A model generated the notes under the pieces. That model was given only the letters and a program-made list of their open reading frames with translations. It had not been told where the DNA came from and did no database searches. A DNA stretch of 64,000 nt from Pseudomonas tohonis. Lineage in GTDB: Bacteria; Pseudomonadota; Gammaproteobacteria; Pseudomonadales; Pseudomonadaceae. The position numbers and the translations under genes are program-made. The DNA lies in contig NZ_AP023189.1 in NCBI RefSeq assembly GCF_012767755.2, positions 1,178,001 through 1,242,000 of the forward strand. The letters are read 5' to 3'. This document shows, in pieces, positions 35,360 to 44,844 of this stretch; within the stretch, counting starts at the first letter, position 1, and each line of letters starts with the position of its first letter.

Positions 35360-37531
35360 TCATCGGGAACGGCGGCGCCACAGCCAGGCTCCGGCGGCAC
35401 CCAGCAACAGCGCGGCGCCGGCGACGAGGCCGTACCTGATGGAGTAGAACCCGTCGCGCACGGCCTGTTCACGTTCTTCCCACAGGCGGCCGTGGGCGCT
35501 CTGGAAGTCCGGCTCCTCGCAGTTCATGCCGAAGTTGCCGGCCCATTCCACGAAGGGGCCGTGCTCGACGTAGCGCCGGTAGATGGCCTGGGCACGGCCG
35601 AGGTCGGTGTACTGGATCCAGCCGCTGCCCTTGCACAGCACGGCGGCGAAGGCCTGGCTGGTGTGGGGCAGGTCGTCGGCGGCGCGTTCGGTGAGGTCGG
35701 CGGCGACCCAGCGGTAGTGGTAGCGCGCGTTGGGTTGCGCCATATGGGCGTTCTGTCGCTGCACCTCGCCCTCTGACAACAGGCCCTCCGCCTTCAGCGG
35801 GCCGACCTGGGTAAGGGCGAAGTAGCCGCCCAGCGCATGGAAGTCCGGTGACACCTCGTAGCCCAGCAGCTCCATGCCCTGCCAGCGGGCCAGGCGCGCG
35901 GCGGCGTAGTAGGCCTCTGCGCGGCCGATGCCGGTCCAGCGGCTCTGCGCCTGCTCGCGGGCCTGGCCGTATTCACGGGCAGCGGCGCGCAGTTCGTCGC
36001 TCTCGAAGTAGGCCGGGGCTTCGTCGTAGCGGCCTTCGCGCAGCAGGCGACGGCCCAGCAGCTCGCGCAGGGAGGCGGCCACCGGGCGTGGGCGGTAGGC
36101 GTCGCGGTCTTCCTGGGTCTGTGCCGGCGGCGCGTCCACCTTGGCGTCCACGTAGTCCTTGAGCTCATCGAGGGTGAGCACGCGCTCGGCCACGGCGGCG
36201 GCGTCCATCCAGTAGATATCGCCGCTGCGGTAGAGGTTGTCGAAAGCCTCCAGGTAGTCACCGCGCTGCAACGCGAGGATGGCGCTCTCGCCCTCCACCC
36301 GGCAGCGCGGCTTGACGGTTTCCCATTCCCAGTTCTCGGTGCGCCGGGCACCCCATTGCTCGTCCTCGGGGAAGGCCCTGGCGGCGCGGGCATAGGCTTC
36401 GGTGGCGCGCGGGGTGTCGCCGGCGCGCATGGCCAGCTTGGCCCTCAGCCACCAGGCGAGGCCGCTGTCGCCGGCCTTCGCCAGGAAGCGCTCGGCGTTG
36501 TCGTAGCGGCCGAAGCGATAGGAGAGTGCGGCGAGGCGGTCGGCGTTGGGCAGCTCGGCGGCGTCGAGGGCCATCAGCAGTTCGGCCAGGTGCTGCTCGC
36601 CGCTGGGCTGGTCGTCGTAGAACCAGCCGATCCGGGTGACCAGGCGCGCCGTCAGCAGTTGCTGGACCTCGGGCACCGCCAGCAGCGGCACCAGTTGCTC
36701 ATCGGGCATGCGCGAAAGCTCCCCGCTCAACTGGCGCAGGGAGCTGTAGCCGGTGTTGGAGTGCAGGGCGGCCTGGCTGGCGTAGAGGCGGATCGCCTCG
36801 CCCCAGTCGCCGGCGTCCCTGGCCAGCAGGGCTTCCTCGCCCAGGCTGGCGGCGGCCAGTTCCAGCGGGTCGGCGAAGCCCTCGACGGCCAGCTTGCGGG
36901 TGAGGCGGAAGGCTTCCTTCGCGGCTTCGGCGTTGGCGTGCAGGCGCTGGGTGACGTCCTCGTCGCTGAGCACCTCGTCGCTGGCGGGCAGGGCGCGGCT
37001 GCTGGCGGCCAGGGTGCGGCCCATGGAGTACGCGGCCCAGGTGCTGCGGGTACGACGCTCGGCTTCGGGCAGTGCGAGGACGCGGCGGAAGTAGTCGACG
37101 GCCAGCGGGGCGTCGCTGCGAAAGGCCACGGCGCCGGCGGTGTAGAGGCGGATCTCGGCGGGCAGGTCCATGCCCTGGGCCTCGGCCTGCTGGGCATCGT
37201 CGAGGGCGCGCAGGGCCTGCACGCGCTTCCAGGCCGCCTCGCCCAGTTCGCTCTGCTCGCGCTCGTCGCGCTGCTGCAGGTAGCTGCTGTTGTCCTCTTC
37301 CCAGCGTGGCACCAGGCTGGCCTCGGTGACCGGCTTGAGTCCGGGAATGGGCGGGGCCAGGCGGGTGATCTCGAAGGCGAAGTTGCCCTCGGGCAGCTCG
37401 GCCAGGCTGTTGGCCCGGTCGTCCAGCAGGCGCATCGAGAAGTCGGGGCCGCAGGCCAGGGCGCTGCCGAGCGGCAGGGCGAGGGCGATGGCCAGGGCCA
37501 GGCGGGCGGGCCGCCGTTCAGGGGCGTACAT
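35360..37531 (-). CDS. large uncharacterised envelope protein with helical repeats
   Basis: A 723-residue protein with a Sec signal (residues 1-26, ending ALA-CGPDFS), a long alpha-helical body rich in Ala, Glu, Arg and Leu with TPR-like spacing (for example ARAAGDTPRATEAYARAARAF in the middle), and a single membrane helix near the C-terminus (YGLVAGAALLLGAAGAWLW) followed by RRRSR. The Cys after the signal is not in a good lipobox. It is probably anchored in the inner membrane facing the periplasm. I recognise no family with certainty. It overlaps the upstream DUF3142 gene by 14 bases, so the two likely act together. Confidence 0.8.
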   Translation of the reverse strand: MYAPERRPARLALAIALALPLGSALACGPDFSMRLLDDRANSLAELPEGNFAFEITRLAPPIPGLKPVTEASLVPRWEEDNSSYLQQRDEREQSELGEAAWKRVQALRALDDAQQAEAQGMDLPAEIRLYTAGAVAFRSDAPLAVDYFRRVLALPEAERRTRSTWAAYSMGRTLAASSRALPASDEVLSDEDVTQRLHANAEAAKEAFRLTRKLAVEGFADPLELAAASLGEEALLARDAGDWGEAIRLYASQAALHSNTGYSSLRQLSGELSRMPDEQLVPLLAVPEVQQLLTARLVTRIGWFYDDQPSGEQHLAELLMALDAAELPNADRLAALSYRFGRYDNAERFLAKAGDSGLAWWLRAKLAMRAGDTPRATEAYARAARAFPEDEQWGARRTENWEWETVKPRCRVEGESAILALQRGDYLEAFDNLYRSGDIYWMDAAAVAERVLTLDELKDYVDAKVDAPPAQTQEDRDAYRPRPVAASLRELLGRRLLREGRYDEAPAYFESDELRAAAREYGQAREQAQSRWTGIGRAEAYYAAARLARWQGMELLGYEVSPDFHALGGYFALTQVGPLKAEGLLSEGEVQRQNAHMAQPNARYHYRWVAADLTERAADDLPHTSQAFAAVLCKGSGWIQYTDLGRAQAIYRRYVEHGPFVEWAGNFGMNCEEPDFQSAHGRLWEEREQAVRDGFYSIRYGLVAGAALLLGAAGAWLWRRRSR

Positions 37532-38735
37532 GGATTCCTCCTTGATCGAGTTCGGAGCAGCGGGCCCAGCCCAGGGCGCGGCGTTGGCCGGCGGCGAGGT
37601 CGGCGCGGGCCTGGCGTTCCAGCACCAGGCCCGTGTTGCTGCGTTGCATGCGGTAGCCGGGCAGGGCGTCGAAGGCCTGGCAGTCGCGGGCGGTGATCTC
37701 CACCCGGCCCGGCAGCGGCGCGGGGATATTGCCCGCGTTGGTGAGGCTGAATTCGTGCAGGGAGCCCGGGTTGGCCGGCTGCCCGACGGTGACCCGGAGC
37801 TCGGCGGCCAGGGGCTCGCCCAGGGCGACCGCGCGCAAGGTGGCGTAGGGCCAGGCGCGCCTGTCGCCGGCCAGCGGCAGGCGGAACCAGATGAGCCCGG
37901 CCAGGTGTTCGGGGCGATCCCGGCGCAGCGTGTCCAGCAGCCCGGCGACCTGGCGCGGGTCGGCGCTGAGCTCGCGGCGCTCGCCGGCCAGGCCCAGCGG
38001 CGCCTCGCTTTCCACCTGGGCGCCGCCGGTGCCGGCGATCAGGCCGGCGCCGTAGGCGGGCAGGGCGAGGAGGAAGGGGCGGTCGCTGCGTTCGCTCCAG
38101 CGGCGGGCCCAGTCCAGGGCCTTGTCGGCGTCGAACAACCCCTGCTCGGGCGCACTGACGCCATGGACCTGCAGCGCGCTGCCGTCCACCTGGGCCAGCA
38201 GCGCGTCGAGGTCGGGGCTGGAAAGCCAGGCGGGCAGGGCGGTGATGCCCAGGTGCATGCCGGCCGGCAGGGCCTGGCGCAGCTCGGCGAGGAAGCGGGT
38301 GTAGCCGGGCAGGCGCGCGCTGGCGCAGTCGTGGTCGATCTCCAGCGCTTGCGGGGCCAGGCCGGCGGCCTTCCACTCGGCGAGCAGCGCGGTGATCTCC
38401 TCGCGTGCCCGTTGCGCGTCCAGCTGCGGCAGCTGGCCGTCGAGGCGCACCACCGCCACCAACGGGCGGCCATCGCGGCGCAGCAGGGCGCTGTCCACCT
38501 TCACGCGGGACCACCCGGCGCCCGGGTGCGCCTGCAGGGCGAGCACGCGCAGGGTGGAGAAGTCGTGGCGGCTGCGGGCCAGGGCGTCGGCATGGGCGGG
38601 CAGCCATTGGCGCTGCCAGATATAGAGCTGCTGGTCGAGAGGCGGTGACACCGCTTCGCGGCAACCGGCGGCCAGGGCGAGGAGACAGAGGAGGGCCGCG
38701 ATCCTGCGGCGGGGAAGGCCGTACATGGTCGTCAT
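37518..38735 (-). CDS. DUF3142 domain lipoprotein
   Basis: A 405-residue lipoprotein: signal RRRIAALLCLLALAAGCRE with lipobox AAGC. The rest follows the DUF3142 pattern, which resembles a glycosidase-like TIM barrel: QALEIDHDCASARLPGYTRFLAEL, LGITALPAWLSSPDL, LLALPAYGAG. DUF3142 proteins are found mostly in proteobacteria and have no tested function. The start ATG 38735 lacks an evident ribosome site; ATG 38726 is equally possible. Forms a two-gene unit with the large repeat protein. Confidence 0.78.
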   Translation of the reverse strand: MTTMYGLPRRRIAALLCLLALAAGCREAVSPPLDQQLYIWQRQWLPAHADALARSRHDFSTLRVLALQAHPGAGWSRVKVDSALLRRDGRPLVAVVRLDGQLPQLDAQRAREEITALLAEWKAAGLAPQALEIDHDCASARLPGYTRFLAELRQALPAGMHLGITALPAWLSSPDLDALLAQVDGSALQVHGVSAPEQGLFDADKALDWARRWSERSDRPFLLALPAYGAGLIAGTGGAQVESEAPLGLAGERRELSADPRQVAGLLDTLRRDRPEHLAGLIWFRLPLAGDRRAWPYATLRAVALGEPLAAELRVTVGQPANPGSLHEFSLTNAGNIPAPLPGRVEITARDCQAFDALPGYRMQRSNTGLVLERQARADLAAGQRRALGWARCSELDQGGIHVRP

Positions 38736-38946
38736 CGGGGAAGGGCTGGGCGCCGGGGCCCGTTCGCGGCGGATTAGACTCCCAATCCCGATGCCCGGCA
38801 AGGGGCGCGCGTCAACCCGTTCACATCCGTGCAAGCGGCGTCACCATTGGGTGGTGCGTCGGTCCGTTGCGGTTTGACAGTTCGCCAAGTGTCGCCAAAG
38901 CTGCTTAGGCGATTTAACCCCTTTGTTGATTTCTGGAGTGCAGCTA

Positions 38947-39453
38947 ATGGACAACCGACTGCTGGTCAAAGGCTTGATTGTGGGACTTCTGAGCGTGGGG
39001 AGCGTGGCGGCACATGCCGACGCTGCCGGTGGCAACGGATGCGGCTGGGGCAACATGCTCTTCGACGGCCAGCGAGGCTTCGCCCCGCACTTCCTGGCAA
39101 CCACCACCAACGGCACCTCGGGTAACGCCACCTTCGGCATGACCTCCGGCACCAACGGCTGCGACGTGAACGCCAAGATCGGCTACGGCGGCCGCTCGAT
39201 GCTGGCCATGAACGGCATGCTCGACAACATCGCCGAGGACATGGCCCAGGGCCAGGGCGAGGCGCTGGACGCCTACGCGACCCTGCTGGGGGTCGAGCAA
39301 TCCGACCGCGCGCACTTCGCCAAGGTCGCCCAGGAGAACTTCTCCACCATCTTCTCCGCCCCGGACGTGACCGGTGAGCAGGTACTGGCCAACACCCTGG
39401 AAGTGATGAGCCGTGACCAGCAGCTGGCGCGCTACGCCAAGCAGCCGGCCTGA
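38947..39453 (+). CDS. DUF3015 periplasmic protein
   Basis: A 168-residue secreted protein with a Sec signal (about residues 1-25, ending AHADA). The mature part starts with GGNGCGWGNMLFDGQRG and GTSGNATFGMTSGTNGC, the conserved DUF3015 core, with two Cys (residues 32 and about 75) likely joined in a disulphide. Family function is unknown. The ATG is placed at 38947, after GGAG. It corresponds to PA4607 by position. A strong intrinsic terminator follows. Confidence 0.9.
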   Translation: MDNRLLVKGLIVGLLSVGSVAAHADAAGGNGCGWGNMLFDGQRGFAPHFLATTTNGTSGNATFGMTSGTNGCDVNAKIGYGGRSMLAMNGMLDNIAEDMAQGQGEALDAYATLLGVEQSDRAHFAKVAQENFSTIFSAPDVTGEQVLANTLEVMSRDQQLARYAKQPA

Positions 39454-39470
39454 TCGGCAGCGGTAACGAG

Positions 39471-39496
39471 GAAGCCGGGCGATGCCCGGCTTTTTC
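39471..39496 (+). terminator. intrinsic terminator after DUF3015 gene
   Basis: Stem AGCCGGGC/GCCCGGCT, loop GAT, then TTTTT. Confidence 0.88.
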
Positions 39497-39535
39497 ATGC
39501 CCGTCGATCGAGACGGACATCGGCCACGCTTTTTT

Positions 39536-39606
39536 GTAGGGGCGAATTGATTGGCCAAGCGGTGCGCAGCACCGCCGCCCTTGTGGGAGCGAATTCATTC
39601 GCGATC
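39536..39606. repeat. REP-like triple hairpin, copy 3
   Basis: Same order of three hairpins as 661-730. The first is worn (GGGGCGAATTGATTGGCC); the middle one has compensated changes to GCGGTGC/GCACCGC, keeping the pairing; the third is identical. Confidence 0.82.
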
Positions 39607-39809
39607 GGACCTCCGCCGACCATTGGCGCAGAGGGGAGAACACCGCGAGACCCATCATGGAAAGACGCATCCTTCGGCTTGCATGCGGCGCTTTCCGACT
39701 GCTCTGGTGACAGCGGCCGAAGGCTCTAGACCAAGGTCTGACTTCAGTTTCGCCGGGGAGCGGCTAAGCTTGTGCGGCAGCTTGTCTGTCTATCCATTCG
39801 GAGTTCCCT

Positions 39810-41876
39810 ATGAACAATAACAATAGCGTCACGCGCCACCTGCCCTGGGCAGTGCTGGCGGTGGTCGGCGCATGTGCCTTGGGTGTAGTCGCGCTACGCC
39901 GCGGTGAGGCGATCAACGCCTTGTGGATCGTGGTCGCGGCCGTTGCCCTCTACCTCGTCGCCTACCGCTACTACAGCCTGTTCATCGCCACCAAGGTGAT
40001 GCAGCTGGACCCGACCCGCGCGACTCCCGCGCTGCTCAACAACGACGGCCTGGACTACGTCCCGACCAACAAGCACATCCTCTTCGGCCACCACTTCGCC
40101 GCCATCGCCGGCGCCGGCCCGCTGGTGGGTCCGGTGCTCGCGGCGCAGATGGGCTACCTGCCCGGCACGCTCTGGCTGATCGCAGGGGTGGTGCTGGCCG
40201 GTGCGGTGCAGGACTTCATGGTCTTGTTCATCTCCACCCGCCGCAACGGCCGTTCCCTGGGCGAGCTGGTGCGCGAGGAGATGGGCCAGATCCCCGGCAC
40301 CATCGCGCTGTTCGGCGCCTTCCTGATCATGATCATCATCCTCGCGGTGCTCTCGCTGATCGTGGTCAAGGCCCTGGCCGAGAGCCCCTGGGGCATGTTC
40401 ACCGTGATGGCGACCATTCCCATCGCGATGTTCATGGGCATCTACATGCGCTACATCCGCCCGGGCCGCATCGGCGAGATCTCGCTGGTGGGCGTGGTGC
40501 TGCTGCTGTTGTCGATCTGGCTGGGTGGCCAGGTCGCCGCCGATCCGGTCTGGGGGCCGGCCTTCACCTTCACCGGCGTGCAGATCACCTGGATGCTGAT
40601 CGGCTACGGATTCGTCGCCGCCGTGCTGCCCGTGTGGCTGGTGCTGGCGCCGCGCGACTACCTGTCGACCTTCCTCAAGATCGGCACCATCATCGCCCTG
40701 GCCATCGGCATCCTGGTGACCATGCCCGAGCTGAAGATGCCGGCGCTGACCCAGTTCGTCGACGGCACCGGTCCGGTGTGGAAGGGCGGCCTGTTCCCCT
40801 TCCTGTTCATCACCATCGCCTGTGGCGCGGTGTCCGGCTTCCACGCGCTGATCAGCTCCGGCACCACGCCCAAGCTGCTGGCCAACGAGTCCCACGCCCG
40901 CTACATCGGCTACGGCGGCATGCTGATGGAATCCTTCGTCGCCATCATGGCCATGGTCGCCGCCTCGGTGATCGAGCCGGGCGTGTACTTCGCCATGAAC
41001 AGCCCGCCGGCCGTGGTCGGCACCGACGTCACCGCCGTGGCGGCCGCCGTCAGCAACTGGGGCTTCACCATCACCCCGGAAGTGCTGGAAGCCACCGCCC
41101 GTGACATCGGCGAGCACACCATCCTGGCCCGTGCCGGTGGTGCGCCGACCCTCGCCGTGGGCATCGCGCAGATCCTCCACCAGGTGCTGCCGGGCGAGAA
41201 CACCATGGCGTTCTGGTACCACTTCGCGATCCTCTTCGAGGCCCTGTTCATCCTCACTGCGGTGGACGCCGGCACCCGCGCCGGGCGCTTCATGCTGCAG
41301 GACCTGCTGGGCAACTTCGTGCCGGCGCTGAAGCGCACCGAGTCCTGGACCGCCAACGTCATCGCCACCGCTGGTTGCGTGGCCATGTGGGGCTGGCTGC
41401 TGTACCAGGGCGTGATCGACCCGCTGGGCGGCATCAACACCCTGTGGCCGCTGTTCGGCATCTCCAACCAGATGCTCGCCGGCATCGCCCTGATGCTCGG
41501 CTGCGTGGTGCTGATCAAGATGAAGCGCCAGCGCTACGTGTGGGTGACGCTGATCCCGGCCACCTGGCTGCTGATCTGCACCACCACCGCGGGCCTGATC
41601 AAGCTGCTCGACCCGAACCCGGCGGTGGGCTTCCTCGCCCTGGCCAAGAAGTACAGCGATGCCGCGGACGCCGGCCAGATCCTGGCCCCGGCCAAGGACA
41701 TGGCGCAGATGCAGCACGTGATCTTCAACGCCTACACCAACTCGACCCTGACCGTGCTCTTCCTCTTCGTGGTGCTCAGCATCCTGTTCTACGCCATCAA
41801 GGTGGGACGCGCTGCCTGGGCCAAGCCGGAGCGCACCGACAAGGAATCGCCCTTCCAGCCGATTCCGGACGCCTGA
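39810..41876 (+). CDS. cstA: carbon starvation protein CstA, pyruvate/peptide transporter
   Basis: A 688-residue transporter with about 16 membrane segments. The family core is clear: TNKHILFGHHFAAIAGAGPLVGPVLAAQ compressed at residues 88-115, then SGTTPKLLANESHARYIGYGGML and LTAVDAGTRAGRFMLQD. CstA/BtsT proteins import pyruvate, and some have been linked to peptide uptake under carbon limitation. It is followed after 13 bases by the ybdD-like gene, the usual partner. Confidence 0.95.
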   Translation: MNNNNSVTRHLPWAVLAVVGACALGVVALRRGEAINALWIVVAAVALYLVAYRYYSLFIATKVMQLDPTRATPALLNNDGLDYVPTNKHILFGHHFAAIAGAGPLVGPVLAAQMGYLPGTLWLIAGVVLAGAVQDFMVLFISTRRNGRSLGELVREEMGQIPGTIALFGAFLIMIIILAVLSLIVVKALAESPWGMFTVMATIPIAMFMGIYMRYIRPGRIGEISLVGVVLLLLSIWLGGQVAADPVWGPAFTFTGVQITWMLIGYGFVAAVLPVWLVLAPRDYLSTFLKIGTIIALAIGILVTMPELKMPALTQFVDGTGPVWKGGLFPFLFITIACGAVSGFHALISSGTTPKLLANESHARYIGYGGMLMESFVAIMAMVAASVIEPGVYFAMNSPPAVVGTDVTAVAAAVSNWGFTITPEVLEATARDIGEHTILARAGGAPTLAVGIAQILHQVLPGENTMAFWYHFAILFEALFILTAVDAGTRAGRFMLQDLLGNFVPALKRTESWTANVIATAGCVAMWGWLLYQGVIDPLGGINTLWPLFGISNQMLAGIALMLGCVVLIKMKRQRYVWVTLIPATWLLICTTTAGLIKLLDPNPAVGFLALAKKYSDAADAGQILAPAKDMAQMQHVIFNAYTNSTLTVLFLFVVLSILFYAIKVGRAAWAKPERTDKESPFQPIPDA

Positions 41877-41889
41877 GGAGTGAACGCGC

Positions 41890-42093
41890 ATGTTCAATGA
41901 CCTGAGCCGCATGGGTAAGTACCTGGGGCAGGCCGCGCGCATGCTGGTCGGCATGCCCGACTACGACAACTACGTCGAGCACATGCGCGGCAAGCACCCG
42001 GACAAACCGGTGATGAGCTACGAGGAGTTCTTCCGCGAGCGCCAGGAGGCGCGCTATGGCGGCGGGAAAGGACGCCCCATCCGCTGCTGTTAG
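41890..42093 (+). CDS. YbdD/YjiX family small protein
   Basis: A 67-residue basic protein of the DUF466 family (CstA partner), with [29 protein letters not shown] compressed through the middle and the usual final CC. It is the constant neighbour of cstA/btsT and is needed for full transporter activity in E. coli relatives. An intrinsic terminator follows after 60 bases. Confidence 0.92.
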   Translation: MFNDLSRMGKYLGQAARMLVGMPDYDNYVEHMRGKHPDKPVMSYEEFFRERQEARYGGGKGRPIRCC

Positions 42094-42152
42094 ACTTGCT
42101 TCGCCAGGCTGCTGCGCTCGCGGCGCCTGGCGAGACAGGTTGAGGTACAACC

Positions 42153-42185
42153 GCGCCACGACTTGTCGTGGCGCTGTTCTTTCTG
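42153..42185 (+). terminator. intrinsic terminator after ybdD-like gene
   Basis: Perfect stem GCGCCACGA/TCGTGGCGC, loop CTTG, then TGTTCTTTCTGTT. Confidence 0.82.
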
Positions 42186-42255
42186 TTCAGCGAACCGCTG
42201 AAATCCCCATGACCCATTTCCCGGATGGGTCTCCGCCATATCGAGGAATGCCCTG

Positions 42256-43230
42256 ATGTCCGCACACCTCCCCATCCCCGTCACCGTGCTCAGCGGCTTT
42301 CTCGGCGCCGGCAAGACGACCCTGCTCAAGCACATCCTCAAGGCCGAGCATGGCCTGAAGATCGCGGTGATCGAGAACGAATTCAGCGAGACGCCCATCG
42401 ACGGCCAACTGCTGGGCGACGAGCCGGTGCAGGTGATGACCCTGGCCAATGGCTGCGTCTGCTGCTCCATCCACGTCGAGCTGGAAAAGGCCCTGTTCCT
42501 GTTGCTGGAACGCCTGGACGCCGGCGAGCTGGCCTTCGACCGCCTGGTGATCGAGTGCACCGGCCTGGCCGACCCGGCGCCAGTGGCGCAGACCTTCTTC
42601 GCCGACGAGGAACTCTGCGAGCGCTACGTGCTGGACGGCATCATCACCCTGGTGGACGCCGTCAACGCCGAGCGCCACCTGGCCGAGACCATCGCCCAGG
42701 CCCAGGTCGGGTTCGCCGATCGCATCCTGGTGAGCAAGCGCGACCTGGTGGACGACGCCCACTTCGAGGCCCTCGGCCAGCGGCTGTCGCGGATCAACCG
42801 CCGCGCGCCTATCCGTGTCGTCGACCACGGCCGCATCGACCTGGCCGAGCTGCTCGACGTGCGTGGCTTCAACCTCAACGCCGACATCGGCCCGGCCCTG
42901 AGCCTGCGCCCGCTGACCCCGGCCGGCTCCACCGACCGCATCGCCACCCTGGTGCTGAAGAGCGAGCAGGCGCTGGACCTCGACAAGCTCAGCACCTTCA
43001 TGGAGGGCCTGCTGGAAGAACACGGCAACGCCCTGCTGCGCTACAAGGGTGTGCTCGACATCGCCGGCGAGGACCGGCGCATGGTGTTCCAGGGCGTGCT
43101 GCGCCTTTACGGCTTCGACTGGGACAAGGAGTGGGCGGAGGGCGAGGCCCGCGAGAGCGTGATCGTGTTCATCGGCGACAACCTGCCGGAAGCGCGCATC
43201 CGCGCCGGCTTCGCCGAGGTGCAGGCCTGA
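42256..43230 (+). CDS. yjiA: CobW/YjiA-type GTP-binding metallochaperone
   Basis: A 324-residue P-loop GTPase of the COG0523 group. Walker A is GFLGAGKT from residue 14 to 21, the metal-binding CxCC motif is Cys67, Cys69, Cys70, the switch region contains ECTGLADPAPV, and the guanine motif is SKRD. The C-terminal CobW_C domain begins near residue 235. YjiA binds zinc and GTP and may deliver metal to a client protein. It follows the cstA set in many pseudomonads (PA4604 by position). Confidence 0.92.
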   Translation: MSAHLPIPVTVLSGFLGAGKTTLLKHILKAEHGLKIAVIENEFSETPIDGQLLGDEPVQVMTLANGCVCCSIHVELEKALFLLLERLDAGELAFDRLVIECTGLADPAPVAQTFFADEELCERYVLDGIITLVDAVNAERHLAETIAQAQVGFADRILVSKRDLVDDAHFEALGQRLSRINRRAPIRVVDHGRIDLAELLDVRGFNLNADIGPALSLRPLTPAGSTDRIATLVLKSEQALDLDKLSTFMEGLLEEHGNALLRYKGVLDIAGEDRRMVFQGVLRLYGFDWDKEWAEGEARESVIVFIGDNLPEARIRAGFAEVQA

Positions 43231-43274
43231 AGGAGCGCTGCGCCCGGCAGTTGGAATGTCAGTGAAAAGTAAAT

Positions 43275-43290
43275 AGAATCACTCGCATTT
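43275..43290. promoter_or_regulatory. probable Fur box of the sigma factor operon
   Basis: AGAATCACTCGCATTT matches 14 of 16 positions of the common Fur-site form AGAATCATTCTCATTT. It lies 30 to 45 bases before the sigma factor start, suiting iron repression of the fecI-fecR-receptor set. No biochemical proof. Confidence 0.55.
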
Positions 43291-43319
43291 GATTCCATTT
43301 ACCTTCCGGCGTGCCACCC

Positions 43320-43835
43320 ATGAACGATGCAGTCGCGGCACCCGAACCCACCCTCAACACTCTCTATCGTGAACACCGCAGCTGGCTGGAAAGCTGGTTG
43401 CGGCGCCGCCTGGGCAACGCCTGGGATGCCGCCGACCTGACCCAGGACACCTTCGTCCGCGTCCTCGCCGCCCACCAGGACAAGCCGCTGCCGCGCCTGC
43501 AGGAGCCCCGTGCCTACCTGCTCACCGTCGGCAAGCGCCTGCTCATCAACCACCACCAGCGGCGCAGCCTGGAGCGCGCCTACCTGGACGCCCTCGCCAG
43601 CCTGCCGGAGGAGCAGGTGCCCTCGCCCGAGCAGCGCTGGCTGCTGCTGGAGACCCTGCAGGCGCTGGACGAGCTGCTCGACGGCCTGCCGCTGGCGGTG
43701 CGCCGGGCTTTCCTCTGGGCGCAGCTCGAAGGCCTCGACTACGCCAGCATCGCCCGGCGCCTGGAGGTGTCCGAACGCACGGTGAAGCGCTACATGGCCA
43801 AGGCCTACGAACACTGCCTGCTGGTGGAGCTGTGA
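43320..43835 (+). CDS. FecI-like ECF sigma factor
   Basis: A 171-residue extracytoplasmic-function sigma factor: region 2 (YREHRSWLESWLRRRLG...DAADLTQDTFVRVL) and region 4 (LPLAVRRAFLWAQLEGLDYASIARRLEVSERTVKRYM compressed at about 118-154) with helix-turn-helix. It resembles FecI and the iron-starvation sigma factors of pseudomonads. I prefer ATG 43320 to the GTG nine bases upstream, as it matches the usual short N-terminus. It overlaps the fecR-like start (GTGA). A likely Fur box stands before it. Confidence 0.9.
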   Translation: MNDAVAAPEPTLNTLYREHRSWLESWLRRRLGNAWDAADLTQDTFVRVLAAHQDKPLPRLQEPRAYLLTVGKRLLINHHQRRSLERAYLDALASLPEEQVPSPEQRWLLLETLQALDELLDGLPLAVRRAFLWAQLEGLDYASIARRLEVSERTVKRYMAKAYEHCLLVEL

Positions 43836-44779
43836 GCGGCCAGCCATCGCCCCTGGCACGCCAGGTCGCGCGGGAAGCGGCGCACTGGCTGACCCTGCTG
43901 GAGTCCGGCGGCGCCCGCGAGGCCGACCATGCCGAGCTGCAACGCTGGCGAGCCCGCAGCAGTGACCACGAGCAGGCCTGGCAGAAGGCCCAGGCGTTGC
44001 GCCAGCGCTTCGCCCAGCTTCCCGGCGCCCTGGCCCTGGCCAGCCTCGACCGGCCGGACCTCGCGCGGCGCAAGAGCCTCAAGCGCCTGCTCACCCTCGG
44101 TGCCCTGGCTCCCGCCGGCTGGCTCGCCTGGCGGCAGATGCCCATCGCCAACTGGAGCGCCGACCTGCGCACCGCCACCGGCGAGCGTCGTTCGCTGGAG
44201 CTGCCCGACGGCACGCGGCTGCAGCTCAATACCGCCAGTGCGGTGAACCTCGACTTCGAGGAGGGCCGCCGTCGGCTCGCCCTGGTCGAAGGCGAGATCG
44301 CCGTGGACGGCGCGGGCGACCTGCGGGTGAGGACCCGCGACGGGCGCCTGCTGGCCTCCGGGGCGCGCTTCTGCGTGCGCCAGTTCGACCACGGCTGCCT
44401 GGTCTCGGTGGCGCGTGGCACGGTGCGGCTGGAGCCCGCCCAAGGCGGCCCGGTCACCCTGCAGGCAGGCCAGCGCGCCGGCATGAGTGCATCGGGCGTG
44501 GGCCGGGTGGAGGCGTTCGACACGCGCCAGCCCGACTGGCAGCAGGGGGTGCTGATCGTCGAGAACCGCGCCCTGGGCGCCGTGCTGCGTGAGCTGGATC
44601 GCTACCGCCCCGGCGTGCTGCGCTGGGACCCGGCGCTGGAGAGGCTCGCCGTGACCGGCACCTTCCGCCTGGAAGACACCGACAAGACCCTGGCGTTGCT
44701 GGCTGCCAGCCTGCCCATCGAGGTGCACTACCGCACCCGCTACTGGGTGTCGCTGGTGCCGCGGCCCCCCGTTGGCTGA
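43832..44779 (+). CDS. FecR-like transmembrane anti-sigma regulator
   Basis: A 315-residue regulator. The N-terminal cytoplasmic part carries the DUF4880 anti-sigma pattern (AREAAHWLTLLESGGA...WQKAQAL), one membrane helix lies around residues 88-102 (weakly hydrophobic), and the FecR domain follows with ERRSLELPDGTRLQLNTASAV. The C-terminal part (FDTRQPDWQQGVLIVENRALGAVLRELDRYR) is the typical receptor-contacting end. It starts with GTG overlapping the sigma factor stop. It should pass the ligand signal from the TonB receptor to the sigma factor. Confidence 0.9.
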   Translation: MSGQPSPLARQVAREAAHWLTLLESGGAREADHAELQRWRARSSDHEQAWQKAQALRQRFAQLPGALALASLDRPDLARRKSLKRLLTLGALAPAGWLAWRQMPIANWSADLRTATGERRSLELPDGTRLQLNTASAVNLDFEEGRRRLALVEGEIAVDGAGDLRVRTRDGRLLASGARFCVRQFDHGCLVSVARGTVRLEPAQGGPVTLQAGQRAGMSASGVGRVEAFDTRQPDWQQGVLIVENRALGAVLRELDRYRPGVLRWDPALERLAVTGTFRLEDTDKTLALLAASLPIEVHYRTRYWVSLVPRPPVG

Positions 44780-44844
44780 AGGCTGTCCCTTTTTTCCGGC
44801 TCGCCTGTCATCACAGGCAACAGAACGAAAAAAGAGAGCCTCCG

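Larger units (their letters stand above)
39454..39809. other. DUF3015-cstA intergenic region
   Basis: A 356-base gap holding the terminator at 39471-39496 and the third REP-like triple hairpin at 39536-39606. The last 200 bases should carry the cstA promoter; the inverted repeat AGACC/GGTCT near 39728-39739 is the only other structure noted. Confidence 0.5.

Noticed and set aside
39894..41954. Long antisense open frames opposite cstA and many other genes
   Set aside because: GC-rich codon bias keeps reverse frames open; their composition (His/Gln/Arg/Gly-rich) is not protein-like.
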